From assembly GCA_966674685.1 (NCBI GenBank), contig CBKWJC010000022.1:1-64000 (forward strand): DNA of 64,000 nt, written 5' to 3'. Each line of letters opens with the position of its first letter. Position 1 is the first letter of the stretch. This document shows positions 25,673-35,042 of this stretch, one piece after another. The DNA is from Thainema sp966674685 (lineage in GTDB: Bacteria; Cyanobacteriota; Cyanobacteriia; Phormidesmidales; Phormidesmidaceae). A program made the translations under genes and the position numbers. The notes under the pieces were generated by a model that worked only from the letters and a program-made list of their open reading frames with translations, was not told the DNA's origin and searched no databases.

Positions 25673-27619
25673 GTGTTGCGCTTTTACTATTCATCTCGGT
25701 CTTCGCGTGCTGCAAAGCAGCGGCAGCAGTTTAAATCCCGTCTGATCAGCCATTTGGTGGCTGGTTGCTTATTGTTGCTGATCGGTGTGGGTTGGCTGCA
25801 ACCTGCGATCGCACAGCAGCCAGTCAGCCAAACACCGCTGATTGACACGCTCAACAAGACCCTGAACAGTGAAAGTTCAGAAACAGGTGACAGTCAAACC
25901 GGAGATGAATCTAATGGGGCGACCGCAGAAGAGAATACAATAATCAACCAGCGTCAAACAGCACCGATCATTCTCAACGACGAGATTCTGTTTGAAGTCG
26001 CGACTTCTGGTGAGCTACAAGCGACAGAACGGGCTAAGCTCTACGAGCTTCGATTAATGGAAGTCCTCAATGGAGATGATCCGCTAGCCCCCAGCGATAT
26101 TGTAGTTGGCTGTCAGATCGCAGGCGAAGCGATTATTCCCATCATTAATGAAAGCAGCAAAATTAAAACTGCCTGTAATGCAGCCGATAGCGGCAGCGCC
26201 ACCATCATTGGCATCCGCGATCGCACAATCTCTGGTCAACCCAGCAATACCATTGACGCAGTTTTAATCACCGTCACGCGGGAAGACTTAACTGATTCCG
26301 CCAATCCAGACCCCAGAGCCATTCTTGAACTGGCCTATGAATGGCAATCCGAAATTCAAGAGTTTATTACCTATAACAATCGTGGAATCATTACTGGCCT
26401 GCTAATTGCCGCCTTCACCATTATCATCGCCTTTGCCTTAGATCGGGGCTGCACGCGGGCAATGGATCAAGGATTACGCCCGCTCCTCTATCAGTTAATT
26501 CAGTCCGGAGAGGAAGCCGCCGACACCCAATCCACCAAAGAAATCAACATTATTCTCAAAGCAATTTTGCTGCTGATCCGGGCTGGTATCTGGCTATTGG
26601 CATTTCTGATTGTCACCAACCAGTTTGCCCTGACGCGCCGACTGAACGACCAGATTCTGCGTATTCTTCAGACCAGCTTGACATCGGACGTGCTCAGCCT
26701 AGGTCAAAATCCGCTGTCGCTGCTCGACATCTTGCTGCTGATCGCAATGGTCTTTGGTCTAGTGATTGCCTCTGGTGCCGTAACCAACATCATTCGGCGA
26801 CGCATCCTGAACCATATCACTGGAACCAATCGCGGCCTACGAGAAGCGATCGCAATTGTGATCAAATATGGTTTTATCACCATTGGCGTAATCATCCTGC
26901 TGCAAATCTGGGGAATTGACTTTAGCTCCCTCGCCATTCTGGCCAGCGCCCTCAGCGTCGGTATTGGTTTTGGTTTGCAAGATATCGCCAAAAACTTTGG
27001 TAGCGGTCTAGTCCTCGTATTTGAGCGCCCAATTCAGATTGGCGATTTTGTCCAAGTAGGAGAATTTATGGGCACCGTCGAGCGTCTCGGTGCTCGCAGC
27101 ACTGAAATTAAAACCCTCGACCAAGTCTCAATCATCGTGCCCAACTCCCGCTTTCTCGAAAATGAGGTCATCAACTGGAGCCATCGCAACCCCGTTTCAC
27201 GCCTGCGAATTCCCGTCGGTGTTGCCTATAGTTCCGATCCCGCCGTTGTCGAATCCATCCTGATTAAAGCTGGACAAGAGCATCCCAACACCCTAGCCGT
27301 ACCCGCACCCCACGTCTTTTTCATGGAATTTGGCGACAGCTCACTGAACTTTGAGCTACTCGTATGGATTGCCGAACCCGCCAAACAAGTTCGCATCAAA
27401 AGCGACTTATACTTTGCCATTGAACGCGCCCTCCGGGAACACAATATCGAAATTCCCTTCCCTCAACGCGACCTACATGTGCGATCGGGCACACTTCCCC
27501 TGGAACTACCCCCCGAACTCCAGCACTGGCTCAAAATGCAGCAGTCGAATCAACCAGATACCAATGGTCGCAACTCATCTGAACTGAAGGGGTTAAATGA
27601 TATTCAGGCTGAGAATTAG
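25673..27619 (+). CDS. MscS-family mechanosensitive ion channel protein
   Basis: A 648-residue protein that starts with GTG. A signal-like segment (about 23-48, LVAGCLLLLIGVGWLQPAIAQ) precedes a periplasmic region of about 180 residues. Transmembrane helices follow (about 235-255, 300-325, 350-375, 400-425). The MscS core begins with the pore helix LASALSVGIGFGLQDIAKNFGSGLVLVFERPIQIGDFVQVG, a textbook TM3/beta-domain junction. The C-terminal cytoplasmic domain ends in a polar tail. It should open under membrane tension to release solutes on osmotic downshock. The extra periplasmic domain makes it larger than E. coli MscS. No operon partner is visible. Confidence 0.92.
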   Translation: MLRFYYSSRSSRAAKQRQQFKSRLISHLVAGCLLLLIGVGWLQPAIAQQPVSQTPLIDTLNKTLNSESSETGDSQTGDESNGATAEENTIINQRQTAPIILNDEILFEVATSGELQATERAKLYELRLMEVLNGDDPLAPSDIVVGCQIAGEAIIPIINESSKIKTACNAADSGSATIIGIRDRTISGQPSNTIDAVLITVTREDLTDSANPDPRAILELAYEWQSEIQEFITYNNRGIITGLLIAAFTIIIAFALDRGCTRAMDQGLRPLLYQLIQSGEEAADTQSTKEINIILKAILLLIRAGIWLLAFLIVTNQFALTRRLNDQILRILQTSLTSDVLSLGQNPLSLLDILLLIAMVFGLVIASGAVTNIIRRRILNHITGTNRGLREAIAIVIKYGFITIGVIILLQIWGIDFSSLAILASALSVGIGFGLQDIAKNFGSGLVLVFERPIQIGDFVQVGEFMGTVERLGARSTEIKTLDQVSIIVPNSRFLENEVINWSHRNPVSRLRIPVGVAYSSDPAVVESILIKAGQEHPNTLAVPAPHVFFMEFGDSSLNFELLVWIAEPAKQVRIKSDLYFAIERALREHNIEIPFPQRDLHVRSGTLPLELPPELQHWLKMQQSNQPDTNGRNSSELKGLNDIQAEN

Positions 27620-27890
27620 TAAGGAGCGAGGGAGTAAGGGAGTAAGGGGGCAGGAACTGACACCCTTTGACTCCCTTTAACTCCCTTTCCCCCCGATCTC
27701 CTTTCCGCTTCCCTGTCCCTCGTGCTTCCCCCTCCCCCCACTGTCCCAATCCACCATTCCAATTGCAAAACCGACACAAAAAATTGAGGCAAAATCGAAT
27801 TACTTACATAGAATTAAGGCTGAACTGTGGGCTGATGGGTGCAACTAACCTTCTACGCATTCCGTCAAATTCCCAACGATGTGTGAGTGA

Positions 27891-28226
27891 GTGATGATGA
27901 CACCTCAAGTCTTGACTGCAAATGGGGGTCGAGCGGCGGTTCCAGCCTCAATCCGCCAGCCGTCCTGGTACTCCCAGTCTCAATTTCCGCCGCATTCAAC
28001 TCTGCCAACGCTGCGCTTCTGCCCGTCGCGTCCAACCGACGAGCCAACAACTCCCATTGATTTCAGTCCGAATCGACTCTCTTGTTATAAACCCAGCCAC
28101 CGCGATCGCTTACTTCAGCTTCAAGCCGAAGCCGATGTGCTGCTCAACTATCTTAAGCAGATTAACCAGCAGCGCCTCCAGCAGGAATCAACCACTCAAT
28201 CGGCTCATCCGGCTACTTTAGTTTGA
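27891..28226 (+). CDS. Small hypothetical protein
   Basis: A possible protein of about 110 residues starting GTG/ATG/ATG. The N-terminal half is Pro/Ser-rich and unlike any family I know. The C-terminal part (HRDRLLQLQAEADVLLNYLKQINQQRLQQ, given here by its ends HRDRLLQLQ and QINQQRLQ) looks like a short amphipathic helix or coiled coil, which recurs in short cyanobacterial proteins as I remember them. A HIP1 site lies within the frame. It could be a real gene whose true start is further in; support is moderate. Confidence 0.4.
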   Translation: MMMTPQVLTANGGRAAVPASIRQPSWYSQSQFPPHSTLPTLRFCPSRPTDEPTTPIDFSPNRLSCYKPSHRDRLLQLQAEADVLLNYLKQINQQRLQQESTTQSAHPATLV

Positions 28227-28275
28227 GCCGACACAATAGAACTGGCAGGTCGGCAAGTTAGCAGTAGTCCTGTAG

Positions 28276-28366
28276 CATTTTTCAACCTCGTGAGGTACGT
28301 AGAAGTGTTTTCCTACGGGAGATAGAGAAACACTTCCGGACTCCACCAGCGTGGGAAACGCTGTAT
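28276..28366. repeat. Repeat F copy 1 (paired small hairpins)
   Basis: The block starts with CATTTTTCAACCTCGTGAGG, which contains the palindrome ACCTCGTGAGGT, and ends with CCAGCGTGGGAAACGCTGTA, a CAGCG...CGCTG hairpin. The same two ends, with different middles, occur at 52496-52655. In both places a family A element follows closely. GAAGTGTTT...AAACACTTC forms a further hairpin in the middle. Confidence 0.65.
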
Positions 28367-28420
28367 TAGCTAGGACATTGGAAGGCTCTGAAAACGCTCT
28401 AACATTTAAATGATGGATTG

Positions 28421-28525
28421 CGTAACCGTCTTGTATAGCCATTTTAAGTTTTTTGTGAATGAACCATCCCACCGGATGGTACGTTCACAAAAAATAAGTT
28501 ATGGGTTTTCAACCAAACTTCATAT
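28421..28525. repeat. Family A long-hairpin element, copy 1 (inverted)
   Basis: Read on the minus strand it begins ATATGAAGTTTGGTTGAAAA and continues CCCATAACTTATTTTTTGTG, matching copies at 36518, 37302, 52655 and 62705. The centre is a hairpin CCATCC...GGATGG flanked by TTGTGAA/TTCACAA. It lies 157 bases upstream of the exoprotein start. Confidence 0.75.
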
Positions 28526-28681
28526 TGCCCCAAATGGTAGTGGTTATATAAAACGTGATTTCACTGCTTAAATTCAGTTATTCACTGTTTAAGCTAATGC
28601 CATTTATTTCGCTGACCAACTGTTAATTGATAAGGATAAGATACGAAGAACTATTGTTTTGCTTGAGCTGGCAATTGATAT

Positions 28682-31600
28682 ATGTCTCAGGTTCTTCGTT
28701 TGTTTAGCATTGCTGTTTTCTCAAGCTGCCTAACCGCAATTTTTTCGAGTCAGTTAGCAGCACGGGGGCAGGTTACTCCGGATACAACGCTAGGTGAAGA
28801 AACCTCCCAAGTTTTACCACTCAACTTATCAGGTAGTGATGGCAACATCATTTTTGGTGGCGCCACTCGGGGAGCCAATCTTTTTCATAGCTTTTCTACA
28901 TTCAATATTGCAGAAGGAGAATTCGCTTTTTTTGCAAATCCAGCTACGATTGAACGAATTTTTAGTCGAGTAACTGGTGATAGCCCTTCCACTATCTTGG
29001 GAACACTGAGCGTTCTTGGAGAAGCTGATCTTTTTTTTCTAAATCCCAACGGAATTTTATTTGGCCCTAATTCTTCCACTGTTCTAATTGGTGGATCGCT
29101 AGTTGCCACAACGGCTGATGGCTTTGTATTTGACAATAACCAGTTTTTTAATGCTCGAAATCCAGCATCAGCACCATTATTAGCTGTTAATGTGCCTACT
29201 GGTATTCAGTACGGCAATCAGAAACCCGGAGATATCAGAAATCAAGGTCTTTTAGGAGTTGATCAGGGCAACAGCCTGCTGCTGTTGGGCGGAAATGTTT
29301 TTTTGGAAGGTACTGATATTGGCAGTTTACCTGGAACAGGTAGCCGCCTACAAATCAGTGCTATTAATGATTCTGGAATGGTAGATTTTATTACCAATAA
29401 TGACCTGATAAATTTGGATATTGAGAATAATCTAGAACGTGCCGATATATTCATTCAAAACAGCCAAATTGATGTTCGTGCGAATGAACTATCAGGCATT
29501 TGGATGACTGCCCGTAATATCAATATATCAAACAGCTTTATTCTGGCCGGAATTGCACCCAATTTAGGATTTGTAGGAGCACAGGCAGCAGATATTGTGT
29601 TAGATGCAACCAATGAGATTCACCTATTTTCAAGCAGCGGTATTGGCAATTTAGTCAGCTTAAATGCAGTGGGTGACACAGGTGATATCCGCATCCAAAC
29701 TCCTTCACTCATTATCGCCAATGGTTCTGAACTTTCTACCTCCACGTTTGGATTAGGCAACGCAGGTGATATTTTTATCAATGCTGATGAGATTGCGATC
29801 GCAGGTGGCAACAGCAGAAGCAGTATTCGCAGTGTGGTTGAGGCAACCGGACGGGGATTGGGAGGAAGCATACAGATTGAGGGCAACTCTTTAGACCTAC
29901 GAAACGGAGCACAGATTGCTTCTAGTACGCTGGGACGCGGCCATGCTGGAAATATATCTGTTGAAATTGATGGCTCTGTTGTTTTGGATGGAACAACCGC
30001 AGGTGGACAATCTGTTAGCGGATTATTTAGTACAACTGAAACAGATTTCTCAGGCAACGGTGGCAATGTCAACTTAAGCGCTGGCTCTCTCTCCATTACT
30101 GACGGTGCTGTCATCAACGCTAGCACAGCGGGAGCAGGAAACGCAGGCAATATTGTTATTAAAGTAGACGATTTTGTTCGTCTCAATGGCACGCCTCCAA
30201 ATACACAAATCAGTAGTGGATTGTTTAGCACAATTGAATTAAATGCACGAGGAAATAGCGGCAATATTGAGCTAAGTGCTGGCTCTCTATCTGTCACAAA
30301 TGGCGCAGTAATTAATGTTAGCAATCGTGGGGGAGAAGGCAATGCAGGCAATATCATCATTACAGTTGATGATTTTGTTCGCTTAAGCAGTACGGCTGCC
30401 GATGGGCGATTTATAAGTGGATTGGCGAGTGCTGTTAGTTCAAATGCGGAAGGGAATGGTGGCAATATTGAATTAAGGGCTGGTTCTTTAAGTATCAGCA
30501 ATGGCGCAGCGATTAGTGCGAGTACATCGGGGAATGGCAATGCTGGAAATATCGTTGTTACGGTAGATGGATCTGTCTCTCTTAATGGCACAACGACGCG
30601 TGGAGAATTTCGCAGTGGGTTATTCAGCGTTGTTGATCTAAATGCTCAAGGTGATGGCGGCAATGTCAAATTAACAGCAGATACTCTGTCAATTACAAAT
30701 GGAGCTGCTATTAATACGGGTACATTTGGAAATGGGGATGCTGGAAATATTGTTGTTGCGATCGCAGATTCTGCTGTACTAGATGGAATAGCTGTTAATG
30801 GCTTATTTAGCAGTGGATTAGGTAGCGATGTTGGCTTTGCTGCTCAAGGTAATGGTGGCAATGTTAATCTGACAGCAAATTCCCTGACAGTCAGAAATGG
30901 GGCCTTGATTTCAGCTATTTCTTTTGGGCAGGGTAATGCGGGCAATATTGCTTTAAATCTTGAAGATAGTATTAATCTGAATCAAGGATTTATTGCTAGC
31001 AATTCGTTTTCATTTCTGGCAGAAAGGGGTGGAAATATTTCGATTGATGCAGGTTCACTAACTCTAGAAAATGGTTCAGGAATTCTGACAGAAACGCTCA
31101 ATAGCCAGGGCGGAAATGTGAGTATCAACCTGGATGACCTGTTAATTATGCGGAATGGTAGCCTAATCTCAACGACTGCAGGCACGGCTCAAGCTGGTGG
31201 CAATGGCGGCAACATTGATATCACCGCTGACTTTATTATTGGGGTACGAGACGAAGATAGCGATATCGCTGCCGATGCGTTTACCGGCAATGGAGGGCAG
31301 GTCACAATTTCAGCCTTGGATATCTTTGGCTTGGAGTTTCGAGATCAGCGGACGCCACTGAGCGACATTACCGCCAGTTCTGAGCAGGGAGCTGCTGGAA
31401 TTATTACCTTTAATCGTCTGACGCCAATCGATGTGCGGCAGGGTTTAACGGAACTCCCCGAAAACATCGTTGATCCAACCGGATTAATTGATCGCCGCTG
31501 TGACGCCTCTTCCAGGCAAGCAGGTGAATTTATCATCACGGGTCGCGGTGGTCTGCCACCGAAACCCGATGAGCGGTTCGACAACAGCCAGTTTTTAGAT

Positions 31601-31840
31601 GATTTGGGACCATCCATGATTCAGTCTGATTCACTCCCAACAGAGGCTGAATCAGAAACCGAGTCACAAGACAGGGATAATTCATCTAGCGGTATTCAGG
31701 AAGCCCAAGGCTGGATCGTGAATGATGTAGGGCAACTTCAGCTCATTACGGCGGTTCCCAGTGACTTACCGTTGGAGGCATCGACAATTCCCTCCTGCAA
31801 TGACTTCAGGCAACCTTCAGCTAATCGCGGCATGATATAA
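28682..31840 (+). CDS. Two-partner secretion exoprotein (haemagglutination-activity domain, TpsA-like)
   Basis: The 1052-residue product is an exported beta-helix protein. A signal peptide (about 1-30) precedes the TPS secretion domain (about 35-165) with NIIFGGATRGANLFHSF, FFANPATIERIFSRVTG and the diagnostic FLNPNGILFGPNSS. The middle (about 340-800) consists of tandem repeats of 60-75 residues with the pattern GNAGNI.(V/I).VDD.V.L.GT, SGLFS and GG(N)..L.AGSLSI.NGA.I..ST. The C-terminus has the CDASSRQAGEFIITGRGGLPP region seen in cyanobacterial TPS proteins and ends near LEASTIPSCN. Its outer-membrane pore partner (TpsB/FhaC type) is not in the window. The promoter region is packed with repeat elements. 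Confidence 0.9.
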   Translation: MSQVLRLFSIAVFSSCLTAIFSSQLAARGQVTPDTTLGEETSQVLPLNLSGSDGNIIFGGATRGANLFHSFSTFNIAEGEFAFFANPATIERIFSRVTGDSPSTILGTLSVLGEADLFFLNPNGILFGPNSSTVLIGGSLVATTADGFVFDNNQFFNARNPASAPLLAVNVPTGIQYGNQKPGDIRNQGLLGVDQGNSLLLLGGNVFLEGTDIGSLPGTGSRLQISAINDSGMVDFITNNDLINLDIENNLERADIFIQNSQIDVRANELSGIWMTARNINISNSFILAGIAPNLGFVGAQAADIVLDATNEIHLFSSSGIGNLVSLNAVGDTGDIRIQTPSLIIANGSELSTSTFGLGNAGDIFINADEIAIAGGNSRSSIRSVVEATGRGLGGSIQIEGNSLDLRNGAQIASSTLGRGHAGNISVEIDGSVVLDGTTAGGQSVSGLFSTTETDFSGNGGNVNLSAGSLSITDGAVINASTAGAGNAGNIVIKVDDFVRLNGTPPNTQISSGLFSTIELNARGNSGNIELSAGSLSVTNGAVINVSNRGGEGNAGNIIITVDDFVRLSSTAADGRFISGLASAVSSNAEGNGGNIELRAGSLSISNGAAISASTSGNGNAGNIVVTVDGSVSLNGTTTRGEFRSGLFSVVDLNAQGDGGNVKLTADTLSITNGAAINTGTFGNGDAGNIVVAIADSAVLDGIAVNGLFSSGLGSDVGFAAQGNGGNVNLTANSLTVRNGALISAISFGQGNAGNIALNLEDSINLNQGFIASNSFSFLAERGGNISIDAGSLTLENGSGILTETLNSQGGNVSINLDDLLIMRNGSLISTTAGTAQAGGNGGNIDITADFIIGVRDEDSDIAADAFTGNGGQVTISALDIFGLEFRDQRTPLSDITASSEQGAAGIITFNRLTPIDVRQGLTELPENIVDPTGLIDRRCDASSRQAGEFIITGRGGLPPKPDERFDNSQFLDDLGPSMIQSDSLPTEAESETESQDRDNSSSGIQEAQGWIVNDVGQLQLITAVPSDLPLEASTIPSCNDFRQPSANRGMI

Positions 31841-31875
31841 AGCGATAGTCCTTATATCGCTAGAAATTCAAGCCT

Positions 31876-32847
31876 GTGAAAGTTGCCTTTATCATTGACC
31901 CCATCCAGCGGCTCGATCCGGGACATGACACCAGCGTGGCGCTGATGGAAGCCGCGCAAGCCTTGGGGTATGACGTTTGGATCACCGAAGCGCATCTGCT
32001 GAGCATTGCCGATGGTCAGGCCATTGCTGAACTACAGCCCGTCACGCTCAAGCCCGTTCAACTGGGCAACAATCGCTGGATCGCCGAGCCGGACTGGTTT
32101 AGCGTCGGCGAGTATGAGCTGATGCCGCTGGAAGAGATGGATGCGGTGTTTATGCGAATTGATCCACCCGTAACGATTTCCTATCTGTACGCAACGTACA
32201 TTTTGGATGCCATTGATCCGGCTAAGACGCTCGTGATCAACTCGCCCCACGGTTTGCGGACAGCCAACGAAAAAATGTACGCCCTGCATTTCAGCGATGT
32301 GATGCCCAAAACCATTGTTAGTCGCGATAAGCGGGTGATTCTTGACTTTGTGGAACAACAGGGGCGAGCCGTACTCAAACCGCTCGGCGGCAAAGCGGGC
32401 GAAGGCATTTTATTTTTGGAAGCGGGCGATCGCAACTTTAATTCCCTGATCGAAATCAGCACCGGACAGGGCAAAGTCCCCGTCATGATTCAGGATTACT
32501 TACCGGAAGCCAAAGATGGCGACAAGCGAATTATCGTTGTGAACGGGGAACCGATTGGAGCGGTGAATCGCGTACCGACGGGCAAAGAATTTCGCGGCAA
32601 TATGGCCGTAGGCGGACGAGTCGAAGCCGCAGAGGTCACTAAACGCGATCGCGAAATTTGTGCGCGACTGGCCGAGTCGTTACGTAAAGATGGATTGTAT
32701 TTTGTGGGTTTAGACGTAATTGGGGGATATCTAACAGAAGTAAACGTCACCAGCCCGACGGGGGTGCGCGAAATTGATCGGCTCGATAACGTGCGGCTCG
32801 GTGAACAGGTCATGGAGTGGCTTGCCCAAAAACGGGCAAACGCCTAA
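31876..32847 (+). CDS. gshB: Glutathione synthetase
   Basis: A 323-residue ATP-grasp enzyme that adds glycine to gamma-glutamylcysteine. It begins with GTG and has the prokaryotic GshB N-terminal domain (VAFIIDPIQRLDPGHDTSVALMEAA), then the ATP-grasp core: AVLKPLGGKAGEGILFL as the glycine-rich loop, MIQDYLPEAKDGDKRIIVVNGEPIGAVNRVP, and the metal-binding VGLDVIGGYLTEVNVTSPTG near the C-terminus. Length is normal. It lies 35 bases after the exoprotein gene but is unlikely to be functionally linked to it. Confidence 0.97.
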   Translation: MKVAFIIDPIQRLDPGHDTSVALMEAAQALGYDVWITEAHLLSIADGQAIAELQPVTLKPVQLGNNRWIAEPDWFSVGEYELMPLEEMDAVFMRIDPPVTISYLYATYILDAIDPAKTLVINSPHGLRTANEKMYALHFSDVMPKTIVSRDKRVILDFVEQQGRAVLKPLGGKAGEGILFLEAGDRNFNSLIEISTGQGKVPVMIQDYLPEAKDGDKRIIVVNGEPIGAVNRVPTGKEFRGNMAVGGRVEAAEVTKRDREICARLAESLRKDGLYFVGLDVIGGYLTEVNVTSPTGVREIDRLDNVRLGEQVMEWLAQKRANA

Positions 32848-32982
32848 TCTTCTCGTATCGGGAAATACACCTCCGTCCGGCTGGGTCTCTTAGATTCGAT
32901 ATGGGCAAAGTGCTTATCACTGAAAGCGTATAGCTTTTAGAACGATTCTTGATTACATCTGATCAATCGAGGGGAAAGGATT

Positions 32983-34083
32983 ATGAGTCAGCGCGATCGC
33001 AACTTGCAAATTCTAAATACGATGGGGCGGCGGCGCTTTATCCAGTACGGCGCTCTCGCGGCTGGCACAGGCATCTTAGCTGCCTGTGCCTCTAACCAAA
33101 ATGAATCTGTCAATACTGCCGACGCTGACACAACCGCAGCCAACTCGGGTAATGCCAATCGCGAGCTAACCGCCATCACGTTTGGCACCAACTGGTATGC
33201 CCAGGCTGAACACGGCGGGTTTTATCAAGCGATCGCGACGGGCATCTATGAAGAACATGGCCTCAACGTCACGATCAAGATGGGTGGCCCCCAGGTCAAC
33301 GGCACTCAGTTACTCATGGGTGGAGCCGTGGACTTCTTCATGGGCTACTCATCTGACGCGATTAAAGCGGTCGCTGAAGGTATTCCAAAAGTGACCGTTG
33401 CAGCCATGTTCCAGAAAGACCCGCAAGTCTTGATTGCTCATCCCGGAACAGCAGAAACTCTAGCCGATTTGAAAGGTCGTCCCATCTACGTCTCTTCGTC
33501 CGCTAACACAACCTACTGGCCGTTCCTCAAAGCCAGATATGGCTTCACCGATGACATGAAGCGTCCCTATAACTTCAACATGGGTCCGTTCTTGGCCGAT
33601 AAACAGGTGGCGCAGCAGGGCTACCTCAGTTCAGAGCCTCGCCTAATCAAAGAAGAAGGCGGTATCGACCCGGTTGTCTTCCTACTGGCCGACAACGGCT
33701 ACGAACCCTACTCCACCACGATTGAAACGCGCCGAGAAATTATCGAGAGCGATCCTGATCTCGTGCAGCGATTTGTAGACGCCTCTATCAAAGGCTGGTA
33801 CAGCTATTTAGACGATCCGGCTCCAGGTAATGAGCTAATCAAGCAAGATAATCCTGAAATGACCGATGAGCAAATGGCCTATGGTCTAGAAAAAATGCAG
33901 GAATATGGCATCGTGATTTCCGGCGAGGCTGAAACCGACGGCATTGGCGCAATGACCGATGCCCGCTGGCAGTCTTTCTTTGAAACCATGTCTGAAGCGG
34001 GTGTATTTGATGCCAATGTTGACTTCACGCAGGCTTACACCCTGGATTTTGTTAATAAAGGAGTAGAAGCCTATCAGTCCTAG
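32983..34083 (+). CDS. ABC transporter substrate-binding protein, NMT1/THI5-like (Tat lipoprotein)
   Basis: The 366-residue periplasmic binding protein has a twin-arginine signal with a lipobox: GRRRFIQYGALAAGTGILAAC, where cleavage before Cys would give a lipoprotein. The mature domain shows the NMT1/THI5-like pattern (FGTNWYAQAEHGGFYQAIA, GPQVNGTQLLMGGAVDFFMGY). Such proteins bind thiamine-precursor pyrimidines, or nitrate, taurine and sulfonates in related subfamilies; the exact ligand cannot be read here. AGGGGAAAGGATT gives a good ribosome binding site. The ATPase and permease genes follow, forming a complete importer operon. Confidence 0.9.
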   Translation: MSQRDRNLQILNTMGRRRFIQYGALAAGTGILAACASNQNESVNTADADTTAANSGNANRELTAITFGTNWYAQAEHGGFYQAIATGIYEEHGLNVTIKMGGPQVNGTQLLMGGAVDFFMGYSSDAIKAVAEGIPKVTVAAMFQKDPQVLIAHPGTAETLADLKGRPIYVSSSANTTYWPFLKARYGFTDDMKRPYNFNMGPFLADKQVAQQGYLSSEPRLIKEEGGIDPVVFLLADNGYEPYSTTIETRREIIESDPDLVQRFVDASIKGWYSYLDDPAPGNELIKQDNPEMTDEQMAYGLEKMQEYGIVISGEAETDGIGAMTDARWQSFFETMSEAGVFDANVDFTQAYTLDFVNKGVEAYQS

Positions 34084-34267
34084 TTAGGAATGGCCGAGTT
34101 TTAAGTTCTTAGTTTTGAATTTTGCATGAGTTGCTCCACCTAAAACTCAAAACTCAAAATTTATAATCTAGTTCATTCCAACTCCTTAGTTGATGATCAG
34201 CATCCCTCACCCTCTCCTGCTGAGAGCGCAAACAAGAAACAATCCCTGTTCCTCAACCCTAACCGCC

Positions 34268-35041
34268 ATGACTCTCTCACCTGCAATCCAGCTCCATCAG
34301 GTCGGCAAGACCTACAGCAACGGTACCGTTGCTCTCCAGGGAGTCGATTTGGCCGTTCAGCCTTCTGAATTTGTCAGTCTGGTCGGGCCATCGGGCTGCG
34401 GCAAGAGCACCGTACTGCGGATTATCGCTGGATTGGGAGAGCATTCCTCTGGCTGGTTAGAGCGGCACGAAGACCCATCTGTGCAAAATCTGGCCTTTGT
34501 CTTTCAGGAAGCGGCACTGATGCCCTGGGCCACCGTGGTAGACAATGTGCATTTGCCGCTGAAACTGATGGGGCGATCGCTGCGGCAGTCTCGCGCCGAT
34601 ATCCAAGAAGCGCTCAACATGGTTCATTTGGAAGGATTTGAGCAGGCATATCCCCGTGAGCTGTCGGGCGGCATGAAAATGCGAGTTTCGATTGCGCGAG
34701 CGTTGGTGACCAAGCCGCAAATTTTGCTGATGGATGAACCCTTTGGCGCGCTGGATGAAATGACCCGCAGCAAGCTGAACGGTGAAATCCTGCGGCTGTG
34801 GGGCGAAAAGCGCTGGACGGTGGTGTTTGTCACCCACAATATTTACGAGGCGGTTTACCTATCCAATCGTGTTGTGGTGATGGCAGCCCGTCCCGGTCGC
34901 GTGGTGGCGGATATCCCGATTGAGGAACCCTATCCGCGCAACGAAGACTTCCGTATGTCGCCCCGCTTTAATGAATACTGCCGCGAAATTTCGGCTCGTC
35001 TGTCGGAAGGTACATCCATGCCCTACATGGCGATTAACTAA
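34268..35041 (+). CDS. ABC transporter ATP-binding protein (NitT/TauT family)
   Basis: The ATPase subunit (about 257 residues) of the importer. Walker A is GPSGCGKST, the signature is LSGGMKMRVSIARAL, Walker B is ILLMDEPFGALDE, and the switch His is in VFVTHNIYEA. The start at 34268 (MTLSPAIQLHQVG) is preferred; the open frame reaches back to 34190, but those residues have no family character. The permease ATG starts one base after its stop, so translation is coupled. Confidence 0.93.
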   Translation: MTLSPAIQLHQVGKTYSNGTVALQGVDLAVQPSEFVSLVGPSGCGKSTVLRIIAGLGEHSSGWLERHEDPSVQNLAFVFQEAALMPWATVVDNVHLPLKLMGRSLRQSRADIQEALNMVHLEGFEQAYPRELSGGMKMRVSIARALVTKPQILLMDEPFGALDEMTRSKLNGEILRLWGEKRWTVVFVTHNIYEAVYLSNRVVVMAARPGRVVADIPIEEPYPRNEDFRMSPRFNEYCREISARLSEGTSMPYMAIN

Positions 35042-35042
35042 C

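Noticed and set aside
29620..30591. 323-codon open frame antisense to the exoprotein repeats
   Set aside because: It follows the tandem repeats of the coding strand and yields a Pro/Leu-rich repetitive peptide with no family character.
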